Shown here: positions 54,512 through 62,719 of the stretch, in pieces
Numbering within the stretch: position 1 is the first letter of the stretch
How the letters are laid out: each line of letters starts with the position of its first letter
Origin: an uncultured Ruminococcus sp.
GTDB taxonomy: Bacteria > Bacillota > Clostridia > Lachnospirales > Lachnospiraceae
NCBI GenBank assembly: GCA_946494335.1
Contig: CAMMBV010000015.1
Coordinates: 1-64,000, forward strand
Length of the DNA: 64,000 nt
Direction: 5' to 3'
Program-made: the position numbers and the translations under genes
The notes under the pieces: model-generated
The model's database searches: none
The model's input: the letters and a program-made list of their open reading frames with translations, nothing else
What the model was told of the DNA's origin: nothing

Positions 54512-55267
54512 ATGAAGATTATTATATCGCCGGCAAAGAAGATGAACAGAAAAAAAGATTACTTACAGCCCAGGCAGCAGCCAGCGTGCATCCAAAGGAC
54601 AGAGCGGCTTATGGAATATCTGAAGCATCTTCCCTTTGAAGAGCTGAAAGCCCTTTTAAACTGCAGCGATTCCATTGCACGGGAGGCGTATCAAAATTAT
54701 CAGGAAATGGATCTTGTTCATAACACTTTGCCGGCGATTCTTGCCTACGAAGGAATCCAGTACCAGTATATGGCTCCTCAGATTTTTGAGGAACCATATT
54801 ATGAATACATAGAAAAAAACTTAAGAATCCTGTCCGGTTTTTACGGGATACTGCGCCCCTTTGACGCGGTGGTGCCTTACAGACTGGAAATGCAGGCCCG
54901 CCTAAAAACTCCCTTCTGCAATAATCTTTATGACTTCTGGGGCGATACATTGTATGAAAAGCTGACCAAAGACGGGGACGATACCGTCATCGATCTGGCC
55001 TCCAGGGAGTACAGCAAAGCCGTAAAGCCTTTCAAAGATCAGAAGGTGCGGTGGATCGAGTGTACTTTTGGAGAGCGGGAGCAGGAACGGGTGCGGGAAA
55101 AGGGAGTTTATGTGAAAATGGCCCGTGGAGAGATGGTGCGCTACATGGCAAGACATCAGATAAAAAATCCTGAAGAGATCAAAGATTTTACCGGCCTTGA
55201 TTACAGGTATGAAGAAAGCCTGTCAAGTCAGAATCATTTTGTGTTTTTGAAGTCTGCTTTTCATTGA
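54512..55267 (+). CDS. yaaA: Peroxide stress protein YaaA (UPF0246)
   Basis: This family lowers intracellular free iron under H2O2 stress in E. coli and has a DNA-binding-like fold. The 251-residue protein starts MKIIISPAKKM and contains FYGILRPFDAVVPYRLEM and the C-terminal KMARGEMVRYM segment. The ATG at 54512 follows GCTGAGGA, 14 nt after sigG; an in-frame upstream ATG would overlap sigG. Confidence 0.92.
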   Translation: MKIIISPAKKMNRKKDYLQPRQQPACIQRTERLMEYLKHLPFEELKALLNCSDSIAREAYQNYQEMDLVHNTLPAILAYEGIQYQYMAPQIFEEPYYEYIEKNLRILSGFYGILRPFDAVVPYRLEMQARLKTPFCNNLYDFWGDTLYEKLTKDGDDTVIDLASREYSKAVKPFKDQKVRWIECTFGEREQERVREKGVYVKMARGEMVRYMARHQIKNPEEIKDFTGLDYRYEESLSSQNHFVFLKSAFH

Positions 55268-55275
55268 AAATCATT

Positions 55276-55304
55276 TTGAATAATGGTATGATATTTCATA
55301 TTAT
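55276..55304 (+). promoter_or_regulatory. Promoter of nrdR
   Basis: TTGAAT (55276-55281), a 17-nt spacer and TATTAT (55299-55304) lie 19 nt before the nrdR start codon. Confidence 0.65.
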
Positions 55305-55323
55305 TGCGGGAGGATAAAAATCT

Positions 55324-55773
55324 ATGAGATGCCCTTTTTGTAACCAGGATAATACCAGAGTCGTGGACTCCAGGCCGGTGGAAGACAGCAATGCGATCCG
55401 GCGCAGGAGAATGTGTGATGCCTGTGGGAAGCGCTTTACCACCTACGAAAAGGTGGAGACCATTCCGCTGATTGTGATAAAAAAGGATCAGAACAGAGAG
55501 CAGTATGACCGGTCTAAAATAGAAGCCGGAGTGCTTCGAGCATGTCATAAACGGCCGATTCCGGCGGAAAAAATCACAGAGCTGGTGGATTCGGTGGAGA
55601 CGGAAATCTTTAACCGGGAGCTGCGGGAAATCCCCAGCAGCGTCATCGGGGAGCTGGTTATGGACCGGCTGAAGGACCTGGAGGCGGTGGCATACGTAAG
55701 ATTTGCATCCGTGTACCGGGAATTCAAGGATGTCAATACATTTATGGATGAGCTGAAAAAGATATTGAAGTAG
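55324..55773 (+). CDS. nrdR: Transcriptional repressor NrdR
   Basis: This nucleotide-sensing repressor controls ribonucleotide reductase genes by binding NrdR boxes. The 149-residue protein has a zinc ribbon (Cys3, Cys6, Cys31, Cys34; with RRRRMC) and an ATP-cone domain (about 49-139). GGGAGG precedes the ATG. Confidence 0.97.
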   Translation: MRCPFCNQDNTRVVDSRPVEDSNAIRRRRMCDACGKRFTTYEKVETIPLIVIKKDQNREQYDRSKIEAGVLRACHKRPIPAEKITELVDSVETEIFNRELREIPSSVIGELVMDRLKDLEAVAYVRFASVYREFKDVNTFMDELKKILK

Positions 55774-56019
55774 CGGACACCAATAAGTCCCATATCCCAT
55801 TGTGCTTCGTTAAATTCCAGAAATGGATACTGGGGAAAAGGAGCGATTAACACTATTAGTATGCAACTTGACCGCGAACTGCCGGGACTGGACGTCGCGA
55901 AGGGATTGGAAATTTGAAAGTAGAGTACATCTTCAAATGTTACTGGTTATAAAAAAGATTCAGTGACTTTGAAGGTGTATTTTTTTCTTTTTTTGGTCTG
56001 AACTTTTTCTCCAAACCAC
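55774..56019. other. Gene-free left flank of the Abi island
   Basis: The gap between nrdR and the Abi unit holds no complete gene. An 18-codon open frame at 55861-55917 (MQLDRELPGLDVAKGLEI) reads like the first residues of an Hpt-domain protein. It contains the left copy of a 23-bp direct repeat (55890-55912). A long hairpin with a T-run follows at 55926-55987. The rest is unremarkable. Confidence 0.5.
55926..55987 (+). terminator. Long hairpin with T-run upstream of the Abi unit
   Basis: TACATCTTCAAA and GTTACTG pair with CAGTGAC and TTTGAAGGTGTA (two G-U-type exceptions) around a 15-nt loop, then seven Ts. It looks like an intrinsic terminator, perhaps for a transcript entering from nrdR. 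Confidence 0.6.
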
Positions 56020-56048
56020 TTGATTTCCTGTTCCAAATCGCATATACT
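56020..56048 (+). promoter_or_regulatory. Promoter of the abiF-type small RNA
   Basis: TTGATT (56020-56025), a 17-nt spacer and TATACT (56043-56048) lie directly before the small RNA. Confidence 0.75.
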
Positions 56049-56054
56049 AATAAC

Positions 56055-56125
56055 AACAGAACCCGCCACGCCTCTGGTTTGCCGTAAGGTCTTCTAAGCG
56101 CAACCCGGCGGGACTTTTATTTTAT
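56055..56125 (+). ncRNA. abiF-type small RNA
   Basis: From a start near 56055 the RNA forms an outer stem CCCGCC/GGCGGG (56062-56067 and 56107-56112). An inner helix is GGTT-T-GC/GC-AACC, with a loop holding GTAAGGTCTTCTAAG, and a weak T-run follows. A conserved RNA of this kind (the abiF motif) is known upstream of AbiF/AbiD-family genes. Here it ends 13 nt before the Abi start codon. The assignment rests on position, promoter and fold. Confidence 0.75.
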
Positions 56126-56137
56126 GAGGAAATATCA

Positions 56138-57046
56138 ATGAGTATATACCCGAAGCAAATTTTGACTCTCCAGCAACAATTACAAACCTTAACAGACGCA
56201 GGAATGAAAATTCCTTCTCTGGACGATGCACAAATTGCGCTGACCACTATTGGCTACTACAGATTACGCGGATACTGCTTTCATCTGTACGACAACCAGA
56301 ATAAGCAGTACAAACCCGGAACGGATTTTTCCGATGTGCTTCGTCTGTATAACTTCGATAGAGAACTTTCACATCTTCTCTTTAGGATGAGTTCAGCTAT
56401 CGAGGTTGCTCTTAGAGTGCGTCTTATAGACGCTCTACTAATCCACTGCGACTCCCTTATTCTCTACAGCCCCGAGATATTTGATGACAAAAAGTTATAC
56501 TGGCAGAACCTCGGCACATTATCAAATGAGATAGCACGTTCCAGCGATGTGTTCATCCGACATAATTTTCAAAACCATGACGGTCAAATCCCCGTGTGGG
56601 CCGCTGTTGAAGTGATGTCCTTTGGCAACCTCTCAAAAATAATAAAAAACCTCAAAACCGGTGTCGGAAGCTCCGCCGCGATGATGGTTTCCTATTACAA
56701 GTACCTCTCTCCAAAGGGAAAGCTCGTCAACCCATCGAAGCAGATGTTTACTTCGTGGATTCAGGCAGTTTCTATCCTTCGGAATATGTGCGCTCACAAC
56801 AGTCGGATTTACAACCGGACTATCAGCACTCATGTGCAGATACCCTCCGTAAATCAACCTAGCGTAGTCACCCGTCACAATGGCTTATACCAGATTGTAC
56901 TTGCTATGAAATATCTGCGGCCTGACAACACCATCTGGAAGCGATTCATAGATGACTTAGACGTCTTGTTCTCAAAATACGGAAACGTGGTTGATCTGAC
57001 CAAAATAAATTTCCCACAGGACTGGAAGAACCAGCTTCTCTTATAG
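56138..57046 (+). CDS. Abi-family abortive infection protein (AbiF/AbiD, Abi_2)
   Basis: This 302-residue protein has the N-terminal family segment TTIGYYRLRGYCFHLYD and the core FDRELSHLLFRMSSAIEVALRVRL. A C-terminal HEPN-like motif RNMCAHN (Arg215-x4-His220) is followed by RIYN. Abi_2 proteins give phage resistance by abortive infection, and the R-x4-H pattern suggests an RNase toxin. The small RNA immediately upstream is the likely partner or antitoxin. TATGAGGAAA serves as the ribosome-binding site. Base composition and codon use differ from neighbouring genes, and the flanking repeats suggest horizontal gain. Confidence 0.88.
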   Translation: MSIYPKQILTLQQQLQTLTDAGMKIPSLDDAQIALTTIGYYRLRGYCFHLYDNQNKQYKPGTDFSDVLRLYNFDRELSHLLFRMSSAIEVALRVRLIDALLIHCDSLILYSPEIFDDKKLYWQNLGTLSNEIARSSDVFIRHNFQNHDGQIPVWAAVEVMSFGNLSKIIKNLKTGVGSSAAMMVSYYKYLSPKGKLVNPSKQMFTSWIQAVSILRNMCAHNSRIYNRTISTHVQIPSVNQPSVVTRHNGLYQIVLAMKYLRPDNTIWKRFIDDLDVLFSKYGNVVDLTKINFPQDWKNQLLL

Positions 57047-57258
57047 CCTATGAATAGGTGGCAAGCGAACTGCTGCAACGGCTGTATTCCCGGTCATCCA
57101 GAGCTAATAATTCTTGCATACAACATCGTGCACCTACATATAATAGACCGACAGAACCTGCCAAGCCTCCCAGCGCATCGCTGATGCTCAAATCGGCCGG
57201 ACGTCGCGGAGGGATTGGAAAGCCAATCCCTCTATTTCTATCATCCCTTTTTCCTCGG
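57047..57258. other. Gene-free right flank of the Abi island
   Basis: No convincing gene is present. A minus-strand open frame (57048-57281) reads through into the IS-like end and looks like a non-coding IS flank. The right 23-bp repeat and its hairpin lie at 57199-57234. Confidence 0.4.
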
Positions 57259-57665
57259 TCGATTGAAAAAGTAAATTCCATTTTGTAAGATTAAATTCCA
57301 TTGCGGGATTCTGAGAGGGTCCGTTCATATTCCCTTTGGGCAGAAGTTGCAGAATAAAATCTTTTTTCCAAGGTACAGTTTCTTTTTTGGTGCATCCGTT
57401 GCAGACATAAGGCGGCCTGGAGAGTTTCCGGCAAGTCTCCTTTTTATAGGAGATGCAGGAAGAGAGGCACCTGCCGCAGAACTAACAGGGCGTCCTGAGG
57501 GGTTGGTACAGGTCTGGCAGAGATGGTAGATATCACAGACAAAGCGGACAGGGCAACAGATAGATTATACAGGGAATTTTGGAAATATTAAATTCCACTT
57601 CCGGATTTAGAACTGGTAAATTCCATATCGGATGTAAAAAGGGTGGAATTTAGTTTTGCAATCGA
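57259..57665. mobile_element. Decayed IS30-family element, 407 bp, with 22-bp terminal inverted repeats
   Basis: The ends at 57259-57280 (TCGATTG...TAAATTCCA) and 57644-57665 (TGGAATTTA...CAATCGA) match in 20 of 22 positions as inverted repeats. Inside lies a minus-strand fragment reading like IS30 transposase. Extra copies of TAAATTCCA occur at 57292, 57589 and 57617. No full transposase gene remains, so the element is non-autonomous. A target-site duplication could not be recognised. Confidence 0.7.
57292..57423 (-). pseudogene. IS30-type transposase fragment, frameshifted
   Basis: On the minus strand RPPYVCNGCTKK continues, after a one-base frame change, as RNCTLEKRFYSATSAQREYE and then RTLSESRNGI, followed by a stop. 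This cysteine-containing stretch is characteristic of the region between the helix-turn-helix and the DDE domain of IS30-family transposases. The N-terminal HTH and the entire catalytic domain are missing. Confidence 0.75.
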
Positions 57666-57704
57666 GGTGTATTTTTTTCAAAGTTTTCCCAAAAATAAAG
57701 GCTA

Positions 57705-57733
57705 TTGATTATACTTGCGAAAATGATTATAAT
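57705..57733 (+). promoter_or_regulatory. Promoter of the pel-like operon
   Basis: TTGATT (57705-57710), a 17-nt spacer and TATAAT (57728-57733) give a leader of about 45 nt before the first gene. The IS30-like element ends only 39 bp upstream of the -35 box. No c-di-GMP riboswitch is seen in the short leader. Confidence 0.7.
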
Positions 57734-57786
57734 AAAATCGAATGTTTAATTTCATTTATAAATAAAAGCAATTTGCGAGTGGAAAA

Positions 57787-59907
57787 ATGGCAGAAATATT
57801 AATTTGTGGGAAAACAGAAATTTTTACAGATAAGGCCCTGCAGAAACTGGCGGAGGAATTTCGTGTGATCATTGCAGGACAATTTGCGTCAGCAAGAGGC
57901 ATGAAAAATGTGACGGCCTACAAAACTGCTCCTATGGAAGAGCAGTTTCATCAGTTGTTTGACGTATACAGTTTTCAGGCTGTATTTTATGTGAGCGGTT
58001 ATGCCGATGGCGGCGGAGGGCTTTTTGGTGAGCAGCAGCAGCTGGAGCAGGTGATGACCGCCGTCAGAAATTCCCGGACGGACAAAGTAGTCGTCCTTTC
58101 CACAACGGACAGCAGTAATTATCTGATTGCACCGGGGGGAATACAGAAAAAGGATTATTACAGCAACCGCACCTTTGGCGCCGGCCAAATGGAAGAAGCC
58201 TGTGCCTATTATACAGAGAGACTGAACATAAAAACTATTATTCTGCAATGCCCCTATCTGGTTGACAGAATCAACAAACATAACTTTCTGGGCGGGATCT
58301 TTTACGGACTTTACAGAAAAGAAAAGATTTTGTTTCCTTATCACCGGGAGGATCCTGTTGATTTTCTGTCTCTGGATGATTTGACGGAACTGATGGTTCA
58401 GATGGCGGAAGAGACGGAAGATGAGAGCGGAACCTATTGTGCGGTAAGCGGTTACCGGCATACTTACGGTGATCTGGAAGATATGATCCGGATTGCGGCG
58501 CCGGATGCACAGATTGTATATGAAAATTATCCATATATGGCAAAGATGCCCCGGTATCCCGACGGCCTGAGAAAAAGGTACGGATTCGTTCCCATGGATA
58601 ATGTGATGGAAAATATAGGAGCATATTACAGAATCTTTTTGCGGGAAGTTGCAGAGGAAAGGAATGGATTTCTGGGAAAGGCGGCTGCTTTTCTGGGAAA
58701 AGTCGGAAAAGGCGCACTGAAATATGTTGAGCTGGTTATCCTTTTTATCATTGCGGAAATGATCAGCCAGTATACTTCCGAATCTATTTATTTTCAGTTT
58801 GTGGATGTGCGGCTGTTTTTCATCCTGATTATGGGGACAATCTACGGAATGAAGACCGGTTTGGCAGCCGCTTTGCTGGAGTGTCTCGTATTGATACGTG
58901 AGTACGCACTTATGGGCATAAACGGTACCATCCTTTTTTATAATATTGAAAACTGGATTCCTTTTGTTGTCTATTTGATGGCCGGTTCCATCACAGGATA
59001 CATAGCCGATAAAAAGAGCGATGCCCTTGCTTTTTTGAGGAAGGAATATTCCCTGCTGAGAGATAAATACCTGTTTTTGAACGATGTATATCACGGCGCC
59101 GTTGAAAACAAGGGAGAGTACAAGAAGCAGATTCTGGGCTTTAAGGACAGCTTTGGAAAAATCTTTGATGCGGTGCAGAAGCTGGACAGTGAGATTCCGG
59201 AGCGAATATTCTTTGAGGGAATAAAGATTCTGGAGGATATTCTGGAAAATCACACGATTGCGATTTATACTCTGGACTCATGGCAAAAATACGGAAGACT
59301 TACGGTATGTTCCAACAGTATGCTGGCAAAACTGACAAAATCAATTCGTATAGAGGACTACAGGCCGGTTTATGATGCGGTCATTCAGAAAAAGGTATGG
59401 AAAAATACAGAACTGGATCCGGGGCTTCCCATGTATGCATGCGGCATATTTCAGGGTGAGTCCATGGTGCTGCTTGTCACAATACAGGAAGCGGATCTGG
59501 AGCAGTACGGCATGCATTATATGAACATTTTCCAGATCCTGTGCGGGTTGGTTCAGACTTCCTTTTTAAGAGCCATTGAATATGAGAAAGTGACGGAAGC
59601 ACAGCTGTATTATCCTGGTACCCACATTGTTTATCCGGACAGGTTTCAGCAGGCGCTGGAGATTCAGCGGGCCATGCAGGATGAAGGAGTGGCCGATTAC
59701 GTGCTGCTTCGTTTTGAAGAGAAGGATAAAAAAGAGATTGATGAGAAGGTATCTGGTCTGATTCGTGGAAGCGATATGCTGGGAGCTGATTCCCAGGGGA
59801 ATATTTATCTGCTGCTTATTCAGATGAACCGGCAGAATCTGAATATTGTCGGAGATCGTCTTAATGGCCGGGGCGTAAGCTATCAGATCGTAGAGGACCT
59901 TGTATAG
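57787..59907 (+). CDS. pelD: PelD-like c-di-GMP receptor fused to a degenerate SDR domain
   Basis: This 706-residue protein starts an exopolysaccharide operon. Residues 1-285 resemble an extended SDR/epimerase, but the glycine-rich loop is altered (ILICGKTEIFTDKAL) and the catalytic Y-x3-K is replaced by F130-x3-Q134, so catalysis is unlikely. Residues 314-402 hold about four membrane helices. A helical linker and a GAF-like domain (about 455-615) follow, then a GGDEF-like domain (625-706). The active-site signature there has decayed to SQGNI (669-673), while the inhibitory-site motif R660-G-S-D663 remains at the right distance. This is the PelD pattern: a c-di-GMP sensor that activates Pel synthesis at the membrane. 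The stop overlaps the next start by 8 nt. Confidence 0.82.
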   Translation: MAEILICGKTEIFTDKALQKLAEEFRVIIAGQFASARGMKNVTAYKTAPMEEQFHQLFDVYSFQAVFYVSGYADGGGGLFGEQQQLEQVMTAVRNSRTDKVVVLSTTDSSNYLIAPGGIQKKDYYSNRTFGAGQMEEACAYYTERLNIKTIILQCPYLVDRINKHNFLGGIFYGLYRKEKILFPYHREDPVDFLSLDDLTELMVQMAEETEDESGTYCAVSGYRHTYGDLEDMIRIAAPDAQIVYENYPYMAKMPRYPDGLRKRYGFVPMDNVMENIGAYYRIFLREVAEERNGFLGKAAAFLGKVGKGALKYVELVILFIIAEMISQYTSESIYFQFVDVRLFFILIMGTIYGMKTGLAAALLECLVLIREYALMGINGTILFYNIENWIPFVVYLMAGSITGYIADKKSDALAFLRKEYSLLRDKYLFLNDVYHGAVENKGEYKKQILGFKDSFGKIFDAVQKLDSEIPERIFFEGIKILEDILENHTIAIYTLDSWQKYGRLTVCSNSMLAKLTKSIRIEDYRPVYDAVIQKKVWKNTELDPGLPMYACGIFQGESMVLLVTIQEADLEQYGMHYMNIFQILCGLVQTSFLRAIEYEKVTEAQLYYPGTHIVYPDRFQQALEIQRAMQDEGVADYVLLRFEEKDKKEIDEKVSGLIRGSDMLGADSQGNIYLLLIQMNRQNLNIVGDRLNGRGVSYQIVEDLV

Positions 59908-60826
59908 GAAAGCAGGAAAAGTATTGGTTGTCATTTTATTGATTATACATATTATCATATGCATTGTTATCTATATTCTTATGCGGATGTCAGTGCTCAA
60001 AGCGGATCGGATGCTGATGCCCCTTATCTGTATGGTGCCCCTGTGGGGGGTAGCCGGGATGATTATCCTGGAAATCAGAAACAGAGGAAAGCAGGAAATC
60101 AATGAAGAAATTGGCATAGAAAAGCTGAAAATCAACGATGAGATCTACAGAAGCATTCTGATGGATGAGGATCCGATAGAAGATCGTGTAGTTCCGCTGG
60201 AGGAGGCGCTTTTGATCAATGATAACTCTACCAGGCGGGAGCTGATGATGGAGATCATGTACGCAAATCCCGATGATTACGTGGAACAGCTGAAAGATGC
60301 GCGTATGAACGATGATACGGAAGTTGTTCACTATGCGGTTACAGCGCTGGCGGAGCTGCAAAAAGAGTATGACCTGCAGTTTCAGGAGCTGGACTGGGAG
60401 ATGGAGAAGAATCCGGATGATCCGGACATCATTGACCGATATATCAGGCTTTTGAATCAGTATCTGGAAAGCGGTCTGGCAGAGGGCGGTGATCTGGATA
60501 TTAAGCTGCGCACTTACAGTGAGATACTGGAGAGGAAACTGAAGAAGACGCCGGACAGACTTCATTTGTGGAAGAGAAAGGTGGAGACAGATCTGAAGAT
60601 CCGGGAATATGAAACGGCTTATGGGGAAATAGAGCATATCATAAGCAGCTGGGAGCGAAATGAGACGGGCTATCTCCTTTTGCTCCGGTACTATTCTGCC
60701 ACCAGAAGCCGGCAGGGAATCAACCGTACGCTTCATATGATCGAGGCAAAAAATATCTATCTGTCTCCTCAGGGGCGGGCAGAGGTTCAGTTCTGGAAAA
60801 AAGATGAGGATGTGCAGGAAGTTTGA
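59900..60826 (+). CDS. pelE: PelE-like membrane TPR protein
   Basis: This 308-residue protein has two N-terminal membrane helices (about 9-30 and 38-58) and a cytoplasmic helical part. The helical part has TPR-like repeats, e.g. the segments with ELQKEYDLQFQELDWEMEKN and KLKKTPDRLHLWKRKVETDL. In Pel systems PelE forms part of the inner-membrane synthase complex with PelD, PelF and PelG. The identification rests on topology and on its place right after pelD. The start is TTG at 59900, overlapping pelD by 8 nt; the stop overlaps the next start by 4 nt. Confidence 0.72.
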   Translation: MYRKAGKVLVVILLIIHIIICIVIYILMRMSVLKADRMLMPLICMVPLWGVAGMIILEIRNRGKQEINEEIGIEKLKINDEIYRSILMDEDPIEDRVVPLEEALLINDNSTRRELMMEIMYANPDDYVEQLKDARMNDDTEVVHYAVTALAELQKEYDLQFQELDWEMEKNPDDPDIIDRYIRLLNQYLESGLAEGGDLDIKLRTYSEILERKLKKTPDRLHLWKRKVETDLKIREYETAYGEIEHIISSWERNETGYLLLLRYYSATRSRQGINRTLHMIEAKNIYLSPQGRAEVQFWKKDEDVQEV

Positions 60827-62691
60827 AGAAAAAAAGAAAAGAACTGTTGAAAAAAGGAAATCTGCGTTTTGGGAAAATGCAGATAGTAATTATTGCTTTC
60901 ATGCTGCTGGTGGGTGTGTTATACCTGGCACAGCGAAACGTCCCCTATAAAACCCGGGATTTTTTGCTGGAGCCGACGGAAGCGGTTTCTGTGGAAGAGG
61001 ATTCTGCAGGAGAGGATTTTTTGCAGTCAGACCCGGAGTGTCTGATCCTCTGGCAGGATGATGCAAATGGAAAAAAAGGACTTGAGATGATGGAGTCGGT
61101 GCTGGGGCAGATGAAAATTTCCTATGATACCTGCGAGGGCGCCAGGGCTTTGGAGACGGATTTTGGCCGCTATCAGACCTTTGTGATTTCCATGACGAAT
61201 TTCAGTCTTCTGGATGAGAGTCTTCTTGATATCATAGACCGGGTGGAAGAGGGGGCGGGACTTATGATCCTGTATCCTCCGGAGGTGAACGGACCGCTGC
61301 AAAGTGTAAGCGCCAGTCTGGGCATCCAGCGGCTGGGAAGAGATTACAGCCTGGTGTCCGCCATACATCTGACAAAAGAGTTCATGCTGGGCGGAGACAG
61401 TAAAGATTATAAAATCACGGATCCTTATGAGTCTTCCCTGCAGGTGGTGCTGGATAAGAGTTGTGAAATCTATGCACAATCCAGGGAAGAAGACGGGGGA
61501 AACCCTGTGCCGCTGATATGGAAAAAAGAGCTGGGCGAGGGCGTGGTGGTTTTTGACAATCTGGGATTTCTGGAAAAGGCCTACCGGGGGTTTTACTCCG
61601 CCTCCTACAGCCTTTTGACGGATGTGTGCGCCTATCCGGTGATCAATGCGTCAGTTTTTTATCTGGATGACTTTCCTTCTCCGGTGCCGCAGGGAGACAG
61701 TAAGTATATCAAGCGGGATTATGGCATGAGCACCGCGGATTTTTATACTCAGGTGTGGTGGCGCGATATATATAATCTGGCGGAGCAGTATGGCATTCGC
61801 TATACGGGACTTGTGATCGAACAGTATTCTGATCAGGTGGAAGCTCCCTTTGCGAGAAACACAGATATACAAAGATACCGCTATTTTGGAAATATGCTTC
61901 TGGATCAGGGGGGAGAGATCGGTATTCACGGATATAACCATATGCCCCTTTGCCTGATCGGCTTTGACTATAAAGAGGAATACGATTCCTATCGGTTTTG
62001 GGAAAGCTATGAGGACATGAGCGCCTCTCTTGCCGAGGTGAAAGGATTCTGTGAGATGCTGTATCCGGAAGAAAAATTCCAGGTTTACGTGCCGCCTTCC
62101 AATATTCTGTCAAAGGAAGGCAGGGAAGCGCTGAAAGAGACGACGGATATAAAGGCCATTGCCAGTCTGTATCTTCCCGATGGAGATGGAATTTCCTATT
62201 CACAGGAATTTGAAGTGGCGGAGGATGGCATCATAGAGACGCCCCGCGTTATCTCGGGATACCTGCTGGATGACTATGTACAGATGACCGCCTTTTCTGA
62301 GTTGAATTTTCATTATGTAAACTCTCATTTCCAGCATCCGGACGACACGCTGGATGAAGACCGGGGTGCGGATCTGGGATGGGAAGAACTGTTTGGAAGA
62401 CTTTCGGATTATACGAAATGGCTGTATCAGGCAGCTCCGGAGATCCGAAACCTTACGGGGACGGAATTTGCCGCCGCTGTGCAGATTTATGACCAGCTTA
62501 CGGTGCAAAGAACCTGTACTTCAGAAGGGCTTGTACTGGATCTGGGGGGATTTAAGGATGAGGCATGGATTATGATCCGCATGAATGAAGGGACGCCCGG
62601 GAAGGTTACGGGAGGAGAGTTGGAGCAACTGATGGATGGACTCTATCTTCTGCAGGCCAGGGAAAAGAGAGTGGAGATCGAAATAAAGTAA
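60823..62691 (+). CDS. DUF2194-type membrane-anchored polysaccharide deacetylase-like protein
   Basis: This 622-residue protein has a basic N-terminus, one membrane helix (about 22-40) and an extracellular part. Residues ~60-265 look like a glutamine-amidotransferase-like fold, and 275-520 like a CE4-type deacetylase barrel. Apparent metal-site residues are the Asp pair in YLDDF (Asp282-Asp283) and H369-GYN-H373 in GEIGIHGYNHMPLCL. In Gram-positive Pel clusters a deacetylase (PelA-type) partly deacetylates the polymer, which this would fit. The start is TTG at 60823, in a TTGA overlap with the PelE-like gene. Confidence 0.75.
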   Translation: MKKKRKELLKKGNLRFGKMQIVIIAFMLLVGVLYLAQRNVPYKTRDFLLEPTEAVSVEEDSAGEDFLQSDPECLILWQDDANGKKGLEMMESVLGQMKISYDTCEGARALETDFGRYQTFVISMTNFSLLDESLLDIIDRVEEGAGLMILYPPEVNGPLQSVSASLGIQRLGRDYSLVSAIHLTKEFMLGGDSKDYKITDPYESSLQVVLDKSCEIYAQSREEDGGNPVPLIWKKELGEGVVVFDNLGFLEKAYRGFYSASYSLLTDVCAYPVINASVFYLDDFPSPVPQGDSKYIKRDYGMSTADFYTQVWWRDIYNLAEQYGIRYTGLVIEQYSDQVEAPFARNTDIQRYRYFGNMLLDQGGEIGIHGYNHMPLCLIGFDYKEEYDSYRFWESYEDMSASLAEVKGFCEMLYPEEKFQVYVPPSNILSKEGREALKETTDIKAIASLYLPDGDGISYSQEFEVAEDGIIETPRVISGYLLDDYVQMTAFSELNFHYVNSHFQHPDDTLDEDRGADLGWEELFGRLSDYTKWLYQAAPEIRNLTGTEFAAAVQIYDQLTVQRTCTSEGLVLDLGGFKDEAWIMIRMNEGTPGKVTGGELEQLMDGLYLLQAREKRVEIEIK

Positions 62692-62719
62692 CTGTACAGA
62701 AACGTGGAAGGGAAAAGGA

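Larger units (their letters stand above)
55890..57221. repeat. 23-bp direct repeats flanking the Abi unit
   Basis: Copies at 55890-55912 and 57199-57221 match in 22 of 23 positions; both contain GGACGTCGCG and AGGGATTGGAAA. The right copy is also the left arm of a 10-bp perfect hairpin (GAGGGATTGG/CCAATCCCTC). Together they bracket the small RNA and the Abi gene. Confidence 0.65.

Noticed and set aside
55811-55819. A copy of TAAATTCCA left of the Abi unit as a second IS30-like end
   Set aside because: Only the 9-mer matches; the flanking bases do not resemble the 22-bp inverted repeat, so chance is likely.
57048-57281. 77-codon minus-strand frame next to the IS30-like element
   Set aside because: It begins inside the element's inverted repeat, has no recognised domain and lacks a ribosome-binding site; treated as IS flank.
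57734-57786. c-di-GMP riboswitch in the leader of the pel-like operon
   Set aside because: The leader is only about 45 nt and lacks the GEMM core, so control is more likely through the PelD protein.
57889-59253. 454-codon open frame antisense to pelD
   Set aside because: It is the reverse-complement shadow of a clear coding region, with no ribosome-binding site and an amino-acid composition typical of antisense frames.
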